A stretch of 64,000 bases of DNA from Sipunculus nudus (GCA_026874595.1 CM049306.1:39990019-40054018), one strand, 5' to 3'; counted from the stretch's first letter, positions 30,173-41,889 are shown. Notes: a model not told the origin generated them from the sequence alone. Numbers and translations: made by a program.

Positions 30173-30324
30173 CATGCACAGTAAATAATTAAGAGGTGAA
30201 AAGTACAGTGCACTTATCTTGCCAACCATTCCTCAACATGCCGAGTTTTTTTTCAGTTTGAGGGGTCTTTCGTAGTTTTCGTGCATGTGTCCTTATGATC
30301 ACCTTATATCTATATACCTATCTA

Positions 30325-30325
30325 T

Positions 30326-30365
<40 letters not shown>

Positions 30366-30642
30366 TATATATATATATATATATATATATTGATTGAGGA
30401 GAACAGAATGTCCAGAAAAAAAAGACTTCTTCACTCAATCTCAGTGAGTGATAGTTTGTTAACTTGGTTCATAGGCAAAATTGATGCATAGTAGCAGAGG
30501 CGCAATTAACTGATGATATGGGGGGGGGGGGCATGAATAGAGATTGTTAGGCCACTTCTCATGCAAAATACAATGCAGAACAGCATAAGATCAGCCTGAG
30601 CAAAACATTTGTCAAAATTAGCTTACCTATTTTTTGAGCCTG

Positions 30643-30728
<86 letters not shown>

Positions 30729-30744
30729 AAATATATATATATAT
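30325..30744. repeat. duplicated block built on (AT)n tracts
   Basis: An (AT)n tract (about 30325-30388) is followed by TTGATTGAGGAGAACAGAAT and CATAGGCAAAATTGATGCAT. A second (TA)n tract (about 30642-30744) abuts the retrotransposon. The same (AT)n-TTGATTGAG...CATAGGCAAAATTGAT unit recurs directly after the element (35837-36010), so the element sits in the AT tract of the second unit of a tandem pair. Confidence 0.8.
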
Positions 30745-31488
30745 TGTTACGGTCCCTTTTCACACCCATACAACTCAGGCCGAACCGTAACACATATGCT
30801 CAGACACGTTCTCTTCAAATGAAAACGTAACCAAAATATGGGTGCAAAAACAGTACTATATTACTATATTACAATATTTACATTCATACACAAATAATAT
30901 AATAGTCAATACATAACGTAATTTATAACCAAGTCTCTGACGAAAACTGAGTCTCTAAATAACGAACTGTAACGAAATACTTAACTGAATCCGGTAAACG
31001 AGAAACTGAAGTCCATCATCAACACATAATTCGGGCACACACAAAACTGAAGTCCTGTATTAATCCATGTGGCACCAAACAAACATAAAGTCTCTCAAAG
31101 TCTCTCCTCTTCCTAAATAATAAAGTTCATGGCGTGGTTCATGGCATTCCGTGGGCCTGGGGACCAAGAGCCCACGGTCACGGTCCCCGGGGATAACAGC
31201 AATGTGGCGTTTCAAAGTCAATAGTCCCGCCTCGAACTGCAGGCGAGTTCGTTTTATAGGTTTTCAACAATGGGTGGAAACCGCAGAAGTTTGTGGTTTT
31301 GCTTGAGAGAAACGATAGCGCCGGCAGAACTGCAAAACCAGTACTGAATGGTCCAAGAATAGTTTTTATGTTTCTAAAAGCGCGTCAGTAGTCACTGATA
31401 GCGGGGTGGATCCATAAGCGTGGAAAGGGGGGCGGCCACACCACTTCGTGGCGCCATCTTCCGATGTCCGGGTGACGTCCATGCAACA
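30745..31488 (-). repeat. 3' LTR (sense on minus strand)
   Basis: 744 bp, TGTTACGG to ATGCAACA. The two ends form the short inverted repeat TGTT/AACA. It matches 35093-35836 along its whole length by eye. Confidence 0.95.
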
Positions 31489-31499
31489 CCCCCACCCTT
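31489..31499 (-). other. polypurine tract
   Basis: Minus-strand AAGGGTGGGGG touches the inner edge of the 3' LTR, where plus-strand DNA synthesis would be primed. Confidence 0.75.
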
Positions 31500-31720
31500 A
31501 AAAGAAAGAAGGTAAGGAGAGCAAAGCATTAGCACTGTATGACGAGTATGAGTAGTTTGACATCTTAAGCATTAGTTTATGCTTCTTACAGCTAATTAAT
31601 TATCATCATCACAAATAGTATAATCAGCAATATCTTAATACATGTAATATATGTAATACAACTCTGCCAAAGGACAAAACATGTCCGAGGCTATAACAAG
31701 AGGCAATCATCAGATCAAAA

Positions 31721-33500
31721 TTAATGACGTCTTGATAACGTATCAGCGATTATGTTATCGGAGCCCTTGATGTGTTTGATAACTAGGTTAAACTCTGACA
31801 GGGCTAGACTCCATCTCATTAATCTCTGATTATTATTCTTCATCTTATGAAGAAATGTTATGGGATTATGATCTGTATAAACAGTTATATCATACGGCGT
31901 AGAGCCCAAATATACTTCAAAGTGCTGTAACGCCATCAATAGTGACAGGGTTTCCTTTTCAATAGTAGAATAATTCTTTTGATGAGGTAAAAATTTCTTT
32001 GAATAGTAGCAAACCGGATGACTTATGTTAAAGTCATCGTCTTGGATGAGCACAGCGCCTACACCGCAATCGCTGGCATCCGTCATGAGAGAAAACGGTT
32101 TATCAAAATTTGGAGCCTGTAACACAGGTGCACTTTGTAATATAGCTTTGGCTCTTTCAAAAGCATTTTGACAGTTTTTATTCCAATGGAATTTTCTGTC
32201 CTTTTTCAATAGGTCCGTTAACGGATTTACAACTTCTGCAAAGTTTTGACAAAATTTCCTGTAATACCCAGTCATTCCTAAGAATCGCATTAGTTCCTTG
32301 CGATTAGTAGGAACTGGAAATTCTACGATAGCAGATACTTTACTGGCAATTGGTTTTACACAACCTTGACCTACTTCGTGCCCTAAATATGTTACAGTTG
32401 CAGTACACATGATAGTTAGAACATATTCATTGCCATGTTTAGTTTTTCTTAGCGGTCCTACACAGTCAAGTATTACTGATTCAAACGCATCATGTGTTGT
32501 TGGTATGGGCGAGAGTGGCGCAGGACTAATTTGGTGGGTTGGTTTTCCAATCATTTGACACACATGACAAGTTTTACAGTATTTCGCCACGTCACGTTTT
32601 AACTTGGGCCAATAGAAGTGTTGGAGAATTTTGTGTTTGGTTTTCCTGACACCCAAATGTCCTGCCATAGGATGATCATGTGAAAGTTTTAAGATTTCTG
32701 GGCGATACTCGGGGGGAACTACAATTTGATAAAGAGTATTCCACGTTTCGTCCGCTGGTACGGTGGGAGGTCTATATTTTCTGACTAGTACATCATTCTG
32801 TAAGGTGAAACAAGTTGGAACTTTATCTGCTTCCTCTTTAGTCAAGGCATTTTCTCTAAGGGAGGCAATATCAGGACCTTTCTTTTGCATTTCTATCAAA
32901 TCATCAGTTTTCATGCTAACTTCTACATTCTTTACACTCCTATCCTTCTTTAACTGTTCATGCCCATTTTGATCAGGCGATTTCACGCCGTTTGTACTCC
33001 TTTGGAGATTTCTATTCAGGGTCTGTTTGCCCTGTACTACATTTGTAGTAGAGTCCTTTGGACTGGGTGTGCCACTTGGGTCACATGCGGGCGATTTAAT
33101 ATTTACTCGCGTAACGGGCTTTAAGCCACTGACGTCATCGTTTGAATGCGCCATAAAGGTTTGCGAGAGGTCAAGTACAGAACTCTCTGGTTTCAGACTT
33201 GCCTTTTTACTCATCGCTCGAGTCACTACACAGCCTGGAAATACGCCCGGAAACTCCTGCTGGAGCAGGTCTGTGTCCCTATCAGTGCTCGGCAATTTTG
33301 TCATTCTGGGATCAATTTTCACTCTGTCACCAGCTAAATCGTTGCCTAGGAGGAGCGAAACGCCCTCTACTGGCAACTTTGAACAAACTCCTACAGTTAC
33401 AAATTCAGAGACTAAATCAGATTCTAGTTTCACTCTGTGTAATGGAACTTCTAAAAATTCCGAATTAACGCCCTGGACTAGAACTGAACACCCCGCGTAA
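31721..33500 (-). pseudogene. retrotransposon pol remnant: end of protease, integrase N-terminus, RT end, RNase H
   Basis: An open frame of 570 codons (33433-31721). The first part continues the protease (LLLGNDLAG), but in a different frame from the DTGA active site just upstream. Residues about 251-293 form the HHCC zinc finger of integrase, and the first catalytic Asp is in ILDCVGPL (about 323). At about residue 346 (about 32396) the sequence jumps from integrase (IMCTAT) into the RT connection (TYLGHEVGQG), so the rest of integrase and the RT catalytic YxDD are missing. RNase H follows (TDASD about 451, IEKE, YTDHNP, IADTLSR). No integrase lies downstream of RNase H. Confidence 0.88.
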
Positions 33501-34874
33501 CTCTTGAGAGAAGGGAAGAACAGATTTCAAAACGAGGCTTTGGGTTGCCCCGGTATCCCTTAAGATTTTAACACGGGCCTTTCTTGCATGGTTACCCTCT
33601 AACTGAACAAAGCCATCTGACACAAAGGGCTGAAAGCTCTCGTGGACAGGGCTTTGTGTTTCACCTTTAGTCTCTAGTTTACTGGGCATTGTTACCGGTT
33701 TCATGCTCTGCGTAACAGTCAATGCATTAGGTTTAGGCTTACTTTGACCGTATCTTTTTCTGTAACACTCAGATTCTGTATGCCCCTTGAGCTCACAGAA
33801 TGTACAATATTTGGGTCCAGTCCTAGGTTGTCCCTCTTTATGTTGAGCAGGAGAGTCAGATTGACTTTTACACTGGGGTTTACCATGATCGGACTGTGGT
33901 TTACCTGAGCCGGAGTGACCCCGATAGTAGGGACTACCCTTTCTCCGACCCAGTTTTGGGCTTTTGCTACCTTCTCTTTTCTCACCATACCTCCTCCTGT
34001 GACTGGTATAACTGGGGCGGTGCGTCAAGGCAAATTCATCTGCCAGGACACCAGCCTCGTTTACATTCCTTACTTTATGTTCATCCAAAAATATTTTAAT
34101 GTCACTACGGATATGCCTTTTGAACTCTTCTATCAAAATTAGTTTGAGTTTTTCAAAATCCTGATCAATTTTCATAGACTGACACCATCTATTAAATGCA
34201 CTTTCTTTGTCTCTAGCATATTCAACATGAGATTGATTTTCTCTTTTGGTGGCATTCCTAAATTTTAAGCGGTACGCTTCGGGGACTAATTCATAGGCTC
34301 TCAGAATGACCTCTTTTACAGTGTCGTAATCCCTGCATTGTTCGTCTGTGAGCGCAGTGTAAACGTCCTGTGCGCGACCAACCAGAACGCTTTGTAACAA
34401 CAGGGTCCACTGGCCTTTAGGCCAAGCCATTAAAGTGGCCACCCGTTCAAAATAACTGATATAACGCTCCACTTAGTTTTCATTGAAGGGAGGTACTTTT
34501 GTCGAATTTCTGAATAGGAATTCAGACGGCTCATGTGCTTTACGATTTTGAGGATTTTGTAACTCTAACTCTTTCAACTTAATTTGCGTTTCTCTTTCGA
34601 TTTCACATCTACGGATTTCTGTTTCAACTTGAGCTTCATATTTCAATTTAAGTTCATACTTTCTCAATTCTAGTTCTATCGGGTCAATAGCTGTTGCCCC
34701 AAGAGGTTCCTTAATAGGTTTTTCCTCCAAATCAGATTCCTCTTTACTATCTATATCACCATATAATGATTTCTTAAGTACGTTTCTTAAACCCTCTACA
34801 GTGTATACCTCCATGATGTCAATATTTAAATGTAGAGCAACAATTTCAAGTTCATTTTTCTTTAACGTATACAA
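33465..34874 (-). pseudogene. retrotransposon gag and protease start, interrupted by one stop
   Basis: A 133-codon frame (34874-34473) ends at TAA 34475-34473 and continues in the same frame for 334 codons. The first part has a charged helical segment rich in Glu and Lys. The second has a capsid-like helical region, a basic linker, a CX2CX4HX4C zinc knuckle (residues about 223-236 of the second part, CTFCELKGHTESEC) and the aspartic protease site DTGATQS (about 306). The frame is lost shortly after, near 33500. Because the stop is in frame, it may be a point mutation or, less likely, a suppressed stop. Confidence 0.85.
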
Positions 34875-35071
34875 TAAGCTCCTATTTTCTCTTTATTGTG
34901 GTATAATTTCATTTGGTTTAAATTCCGTACCCATATTTGCAAAGTATCAAGATAACGTGTCTGAGAAATATCCGAGTTCAATTGTAGTTAAATACTAGTT
35001 CAATAACTAGAAGTTATAGAGACCACTGTGAAATTTTACATCCAAATGTAGCCGTTATTACGAAATACAGG

Positions 35072-35089
35072 GTCTCGTCGCGGTCGCCA
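35072..35089 (-). other. primer-binding site, probably for tRNA-Arg
   Basis: Three bases inside the 5' LTR, the minus strand reads TGGCGACCGCGACGAGAC. Its complement ends CGGTCGCCA, like the 3' end of an animal tRNA-Arg plus CCA. The tRNA assignment is from memory of that tRNA family. Confidence 0.65.
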
Positions 35090-35092
35090 TTA

Positions 35093-35831
35093 TGTTACGG
35101 TCCCTTTTCACACCCATACAACTCAGGCCGAACCGTAACACATATGCTCAGACACGTTCTCTTCAAATGAAAACGTAACCAAAATATGGGTGCAAAAACA
35201 GTACTATATTACTATATTACAATATTTACATTCATACACAAATAATATAATAGTCAATACATAACGTAATTTATAACCAAGTCTCTGACGAAAACTGAGT
35301 CTCTAAATAACGAACTGTAACGAAATACTTAACTGAATCCGGTAAACGAGAAACTGAAGTCCATCATCAACACATAATTCGGGCACACACAAAACTGAAG
35401 TCCTGTATTAATCCATGTGGCACCAAACAAACATAAAGTCTCTCAAAGTCTCTCCTCTTCCTAAATAATAAAGTTCATGGCGTGGTTCATGGCATTCCGT
35501 GGGCCTGGGGACCAAGAGCCCACGGTCACGGTCCCCGGGGATAACAGCAATGTGGCGTTTCAAAGTCAATAGTCCCGCCTCGAACTGCAGGCGAGTTCGT
35601 TTTATAGGTTTTCAACAATGGGTGGAAACCGCAGAAGTTTGTGGTTTTGCTTGAGAGAAACGATAGCGCCGGCAGAACTGCAAAACCAGTACTGAATGGT
35701 CCAAGAATAGTTTTTATGTTTCTAAAAGCGCGTCAGTAGTCACTGATAGCGGGGTGGATCCATAAGCGTGGAAAGGGGGGCGGCCACACCACTTCGTGGC
35801 GCCATCTTCCGATGTCCGGGTGACGTCCATG

Positions 35832-35836
<5 letters not shown>
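35093..35836 (-). repeat. 5' LTR (sense on minus strand)
   Basis: 744 bp, same ends and same sequence as 30745-31488. The outer flank is ATAT of the microsatellite. Confidence 0.95.
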
Positions 35837-35876
<40 letters not shown>

Positions 35877-36030
35877 ATTGAGAAGAATAGGATGTCCCAA
35901 AAAATACAGAATTCTTCACACAATCTCAGAGAGTGTTAGTTTGTTTACCTGGTTCATAGGCAAAATTGATACATAGTAGCAGGGTCCCAATTAACTGATG
36001 CAGTTGGGGGGAGGGGGGGGGGGGAGCACG
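35837..36030. repeat. right half of the AT-tract duplication
   Basis: (AT)n at 35837-35874, then TTGATTGAGAAGAATAGGAT and CATAGGCAAAATTGATACAT, paired with 30325-30530. It ends in a G-rich run, as the first unit does. Confidence 0.8.
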
Positions 36031-36200
36031 TATATAGATTGTCCAGTGTCCCCTTTTTTTAGCGGTCTTGAGCCCACCCCCCCCCCCCCCCCCGCCCCCA
36101 TGCTAAAATCCTACACTCGCACTGGATATGTATGCCATTAGTCGTGTTGTGGCCAGATTAAGACGAAGATTGAAGATTAACCCGTAGCGTACACGGATGG

Positions 36201-36264
36201 GTAAAGAACTTAGGTTGGCGCATGCGCGCGTGGTAAAGAGCTTAGGTTGGCGCATGCGCGCGTG
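36201..36264 (+). repeat. 32-bp tandem duplication with GCATGCGCGC core
   Basis: The unit beginning GTAAAGARCTTAGGTTGGCG occurs twice with one difference. Each unit holds the alternating purine-pyrimidine string GCGCATGCGCGCG. Confidence 0.85.
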
Positions 36265-36769
36265 TGTATTTTTTTGTGTAAGGGAAGGGGACTCATGATG
36301 AGGGCTGTGTCAAAACATTAAAACTAGGATAAAACTAAGGTATTGCTCAATTACTAATTTAGTAAAAAAATTCAACGACAAAAGTGCATTTGCTGTATGT
36401 CCAGATTGGTTACAGCGAAATGGTACCCGGTACTTCTGTTCGTAATTTGGGTGTCATCTTTATTGAACATTTATCGATGAGTTCTCATATAAATGAAAAT
36501 ATCCCCCCTGCCAAGCATCGTGCTCCCAAATCTGACTCTGTGGATGACCTTCCAACATGTGGGATAAGGTTCTCTGAAATGATATCATGTTAGTTTTAAG
36601 GGCAGAATTACCTGCAGATACTCTAGTTCAAAGAATTATTCTTTATTGGCTAGCTCAGGTGTGGGTGGTTACCTCTCTCGGAAACGCTCTCCCTTTTGGA
36701 CCAAGTCACATTATCTTCGCTCGTTTTAGAAATACCTACATGCCTGTCTACCATCCAACTAGAATACGG

Positions 36770-38010
36770 ACAGGTCTATAAGGGCCCCGCAAAAGGCCAA
36801 CAGACTTCTAGTGCGGGCCGAGTGATGCTTGAAATCTATTTATATATTAAAAGACCTGATTACATGAAGAGACGAAGGAAACTGACCCAAAACAATATTT
36901 AAACATGAATAAGTGATGGTCGTATATGAAGGTGTAGGAGTGGTGCATTCCAAGCAATAGAGGCATAATTACTTCTGTTGTATTAAACTGTAAGCCTGCT
37001 AAAGCACATTAATCAGTAGGATGGTCCTGTGACTTTAACCTTTGACTTGTGATGTTGAAATCAATATGGTTCTTCCAATATTGCTAGGTAGTTCAAAGTG
37101 AAAGAATTTGGATGAAACATTTCCAAAAACTCCACAATTTTTTTTAGAGATTTGAGTGTGGTGACCTTGACTTTTTACCTCTTGACCCCGAAATATATAG
37201 AGTTCTTAATAAATAGCGGGTCGGTAATAAATCAGGTTTGAATTCCATATATCAATTCAAACAGGAGTTATCATCCAGATAAAAATTTGAGGACAGATTT
37301 GACCTTAACCTTTGACGTGCAAAATGGAAGATCAGGGATGACAAGTAAGGCTTAAAATCATCAACAATTTTTTTTTAGTATGTGGGTCCAGTGACCTTGA
37401 CCTTAAATCTTATGACCCCAAAATCTAAAAAGTTCTTACATTTTGGTGGGCTATAAATATTATAAGTCAAGTTTAAACTTTGTATGTCAATTCAAACTGG
37501 AGTTATCATCTGGAAACTAATTTGTGGACAGACCCTTCCTGTGACCATGACCTTTGACCTCATGACCAAATTAAATCTAGAGAATTCTTGCTTTTGTGAT
37601 GGGTCATACATAAGACAAATTTAAAATCCCTATGTCAATCCCAAATGGAGGTATCATCCGTAAACGAATCTTTGAACAGATGGCTCCTGTGATCTTGACC
37701 TTTGAACTTGTGACCCAAAGATCGACAGATATCTTCCCCTCATAGCAGGTGTCCTGTATATACAAGATTGAAGGTCTAGAATGAAAAGTTTGGCTTAAAA
37801 TGCACCAAAACTGTTTTTAAAAATATAGGTCCTGTGACCATGAACTTTGGCCTCATGACCCTAAAATTAATAGAGTTTTTGCTTTAGTGGTGAGCCATAT
37901 ATATGTTTAGTTTGAAATACATATGTCAATCCAAACTGGCGTTATAATCCAGAAACGAATTTGTGGACGGACACGCGGACGGACAGGGTGATTACAATAG
38001 GGCACCGCTT
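36770..38010 (+). repeat. tandem array of about 140-165-bp units with nuclear-receptor-like half sites
   Basis: Seven diverged units start near 37025, 37158, 37298, 37386, 37546, 37686 and 37826. Their shared core is CCTGTGACCTTGACCTTTGA, with CTCATGACCCCAAAATC, then TCAATTCAAACTGGAGTTAT and AATTTGTGGACAGA. The leader matches 23036-23110. Confidence 0.8.
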
Positions 38011-39100
38011 AATCAAGCGGGCCTTAATAAATATTTAACAGGATAAAACCATGTAGCTAGCCTTAAATACCCTAGCTGACCTGAGTACAGAGACCATTTT
38101 CTTCCCCTCAATTTAAAAAAAAATGTTTCATCTTCATTTTTGGCGGCTATTGGAATCCCCTTTTCCAGATCTTTTATCCGTCTCTGGAAATCCTGTGAGA
38201 GGGAGGACATTAAACTATATCAGAGAATTCGTTTTATTTTCTGTGTTACATCCAAGATTAGCAAAAAAAAGCTGACCTGATTGGTATTGTCTCAACGAAT
38301 TCCTTCTGTTTAGTTGACACTTGTATCATAGATGGGATGCTGGAAGTGTCTTTGATTTTACAGAAACATATCGAGAGATGCATTGCAGTGGTTTCCATCA
38401 TGTTGCATTCCTATTGTGGTAAATCCTCATAATCCTAACATTGTGCTACAGCTGATTATTTAACACAATAGAATACATGTAAACTTACAACTCAAACTAA
38501 AACCCCGTCTCTTTGGTAACGAGTCATTTCCTGTATCGCCTGCAAGCTGCCTGCATCATGTCACCCTGCGAGCCAAGATTGTGTTCATGCGGTCATAAAT
38601 TCAACAAACATGCCGAGGGGTTTACCAATATGCTCAGGTAAAACGGAACTTTTCTCGCTTACGTTTTGTGTTATTAAAAGATAACGATTGGTCCGGTTTA
38701 GGTTAATTGACAGTGTATCTGTAAGCCATAAGGCGTTGTCATAAATGACGAACATATTTGCATCCTTGTGTAGCCTTATAATGCGTTTCCAAGAGCTAGA
38801 TGTAAAGACACTCTGGCAGGCCTGTAAATCTGGTCGTACGTTCAGTGGGTCGATATGACGTTCAGGGCAGGGGGAACCTCACTTGGTCTAGCGCCTGGAT
38901 GTGGCCCCTATTAAGCCGTTGATGACATACAGATGGCTTCCTGGCAGATATGCTTACTCTCAAAAGACGCCACTTAGTCAATTTCAGACATCATGATGTG
39001 TCAAGGTATAATTCAATCCACATATGCGGAAACCTTTTGGTAGTACCGGACGTGATTGTATATGGCTCTTTAAATATCACATTTAACAAAGGACAGACAC
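38011..39100. other. right end of duplicated unit A
   Basis: Blocks here match 54990-56040: GCTGACCTGAGTACAGAGACC with GTTGACCTGAGTACAAAGACC, TGGAATCCCCTTTTC, GGATGTGGCCCCTATTAAGC with TAATGTGGCCCCTATCCAGC, and TTTGGTAGTACCGGACGTGATT with TTTGGTAGTACTGGACGTGATT. Similarity ends near 39100, so the junction between the tandem copies lies at about 39.1-39.26 kb. Confidence 0.7.
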
Positions 39101-39611
39101 TTTTGCATGTTGCGGTTCAATATTAAGGATCATTCTAAATTCGGACCGAACGTATGTTTTTAAACTCGTTTCAAATTTCTTATTGTTAGGACGGAGCACA
39201 AAGGTGACCATGGACTTCAGAACCTTCACGATACAAGTGCCAGTGGCACACTGCCCATAACGTTCATCTGCGGGGTACGGGTTTGATTTTATGCCAGCAG
39301 CAGAAATCTTGTCAAATGAAATTATATACAAACCAGAAACTGCAGAATGACAACACTGGTACAGACATATTTTTTTTACTATAGATCATCTGAAATATAA
39401 CAAAATTTAATCTTTTTGTCCAAAAAATTTGATGTCAATATATATATCAGTTGTCGCAAGTGTTGAGGGAAAGGCCTAATGTATTTATCACATACAGGGG
39501 CGTATTAGATTATTTTTTCATTATTTTTTTTATTTTAGGGTCATTACTTGATTGGTGGAAATCGAGTTAAAGACAGTTTGCCCAAAATGAGATGATTTCT
39601 GGTCTTTATAG

Positions 39612-41330
39612 GTATGCTTCCAAGATGTTCATTTTTAAAATATACAATTCTACGCAGCCAAATCTTATTTCCATCAGATCAGAATTAAACAGGCTTGCCA
39701 AATCATTCTTTTTAAAAAGAGTCACTCTTTTTTTAGGAGTTCCTGAAAATGACGCTGAATTCTCTTTTTCGCTCTTTTTTTAGCAGCACTTTTTTTCCTG
39801 TTTTTTTTAAACAATTCAGATATATACTATTTATCTTCTGCTTTAACAGTCCAGATGGTACACGAATGGGATATTTCACAATTTTATGTGCAAATGTCCA
39901 GCATGTGTCACAACATGTGAAAAATGACCTTATCTTTATGCAGGGGATTGTGCCCCATGTGTGTTTTAGTAAAGTTACTTTACACGATTTCCGAGCCAAA
40001 ACCGGAACAACTTGCAGCATAAATGATTTTTTTTGTAGAATGATGGCCAGAAAATTCTGCAGAATAACAAATCAACAGTCCCAAAAAGTCCCATTAAGGG
40101 AAAACCATTTTAAGTTTTATGATTTTTATTGGCTAATTAATGATTCAGTTATATTTTACATATCAGCACATGGTCAGTTTGTATTTAAGCCTTGTGAGTG
40201 ACCTTTCATTTGCGAGATCTCTTCATTGTCTGTTTTTTTTTAATCTGACTAAGATGTAAATTATACCAGTAAAAGCGATTTTAAGGATACTGACTATCGC
40301 AGCGCTCAAAAATATTATGTATTGTCTGAAAGATGCCTGCTGGCCCTACGAGACCATGCCCTTGACATGCATGGTGGAGGGAATATCACATACGGGATAA
40401 ATCATATAGGAATAGGAATTATCAGAGTATGTTTTATATCATGGTGTGTATTTTGAGGGATATATGACTGTCCACGCAAAGGAATATTTGTCATTTAAAT
40501 GGTGTCCAACCCCATATCAATAAATTGCAGTTTAATGCGTGGAACCTTGCCGATTCCCCCTTAGAAAAGTTCTGTGTACTGTACTACCTTTAATAATCTG
40601 GTCAACCCATAAGAAAATTTTAGTTATATTGAAAGTCTGCTTAAATACCTCATCCTCACGAAATAACATGCCTTAATGGTAGACTCCATATATGGTTTAT
40701 TCTTATTATCTACATTATTTTTAAAACACCATGGGTAAGTTGCATAAAAATCTGACTTAATTCATGATTATGAATTAAGTCATAGGGATCTGTCTGTCAT
40801 TATGGTAACCATTTTGACATCACAATTGTAACAATGTTATTTAGGATTTTCCTATTATATAAAACTGAATGAACCCTACCCTAGAATAATTTTCTATGAT
40901 TATTCTAAATAAGTCTTTCAAAAACAGGTCGATATAGTAGGCACCGCAAGAAAACCGCACTTTCAAATATAAATCATGAGACCAACATTTGCACAAATTA
41001 ACAAAATTCACCATACTGGAATCATTCAGACAAACTTGAGAGAGATTGTTTCAAAGATTATTTCTGTGAAATACTGAACAATTTGGCTAGACGTTTTCGG
41101 AGAAGAAGTTTATTTAGTTAATGCAGATAGCAAAAAATAAGCAAAGTCCGGAAGAGTTTTTTTAGCTGACAGATATTTTGCATAAAATTTGGTGAGGCTA
41201 GCTAATCTTTTAAATAGTATTGGTTAACGTACGGCAACGGCAGACGGACGACGCTGCGCCATCGCATAAGCCCACAGGTTCGATAACAACAAAGTAAAAT
41301 TAATAAAGCGGGAGTGGAGAATTTATGGTG
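39612..41330. other. intron-like sequence of the muskelin remnant
   Basis: AT-rich. A 150-codon frame at 39749-40201 shows no conserved pattern and overlaps a mirror frame. No element was recognised. Confidence 0.45.
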
Positions 41331-41760
41331 GTACGAAGACAAATTGCTCAGGGGAAAACACTAGGCCGATCCGGGATTCGAACTCATATGTCGGTGGCGC
41401 ACAAATCCGGCGTACCAACCGCTTCGCTGGCAAAGCAAGCTTCTCTAGCGAGACAGTTCGGTCCGCTTTTATGTGCACCCCGTAATACAACCCCTCTTAA
41501 GACCGTTCTGCTATCAGAACAAGACTAATTATCCCAGGAGTCAAACTTTGGTGAGCTTATTCCCTGGGCCACAAAGTTTACCGTCATCCCGGACGGCCCC
41601 CATTTTGTTACGAAGCCAAATTGCTCAGGGGAAAACACTGGGCCGATCCGGGAATCGAACCCATGTCTCTGGCGCACAAGTCCGGCGTACCAACCGCTTA
41701 TAGCTAGCAAAGCAAGTTCGGTCCGCTTTTATGTGCACCCCGAATGTACCCCGTAACAAT
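41331..41760 (-). repeat. tandem pair of tRNA-like modules (about 277-bp spacing)
   Basis: Two copies of a block containing AAATTGCTCAGGGGAAAACA, CGAACC-type B-box complement and GGCGTACCAACCGCTT lie at about 41331-41490 and 41609-41760. On the minus strand they read like a tRNA-derived SINE head (GGTTGGTACGCCGGAC ... GGGTTCGATTCCCGGATCGG). The second copy is bounded by TTGTTACG and CGTAACAA. Confidence 0.6.
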
Positions 41761-41889
41761 GGTCTCTGCCACTAACTGTTTAATTTTAAGAATTAAAATA
41801 AAAGCTTTCATTGAATTGAATTCCTGGAATTTTAGACTAAAACATTTAAAATCATACTAGATAGAAAGTCGTACTCATGAGCTGGTGCC

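Larger units (their letters stand above)
30745..35836 (-). mobile_element. LTR retrotransposon, Ty3/gypsy type with integrase upstream of RT/RNase H (Gmr1-like), young but defective
   Basis: Two 744-bp direct LTRs (TGTTAC...GCAACA on the plus strand) show no difference that I can find by eye. They are flanked by ATAT in an (AT)n tract. In sense orientation (minus strand) the order is LTR, tRNA primer site, gag, protease, integrase zinc finger and core start, RT thumb region, RNase H, polypurine tract, LTR. The body is broken three times: an in-frame stop in gag, a frameshift after the protease active site, and a deletion fusing the integrase core to the RT end. It cannot move on its own. Matching LTRs on a broken body point to recent mobilisation in trans, or to LTR gene conversion. 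Confidence 0.92.

Noticed and set aside
30285-30830. Open frames of Ile-Tyr repeats
   Set aside because: Translation of (TA)n microsatellites.
32396-33433. Copia-type element suggested by integrase before RT
   Set aside because: The gag zinc knuckle, DTGA protease, RNase H sequence (TDASD, YTDHNP, ADTLSR) and VTYLGH connection are of the gypsy type; the order is better explained by a Gmr1-like element.
33027-33500. 157-codon plus-strand frame
   Set aside because: Shadow of the retrotransposon pol frame on the opposite strand.
33490-33520. Programmed frameshift between gag-protease and pol
   Set aside because: The break falls just inside the protease, after the DTGA site, with no obvious slippery heptamer or pseudoknot; a simple indel is more likely.
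39749-40201. 150-codon frame inside the muskelin relic
   Set aside because: Phe-rich, overlaps an opposite-strand frame, no splice context or domain; it lies in an intron-like region.
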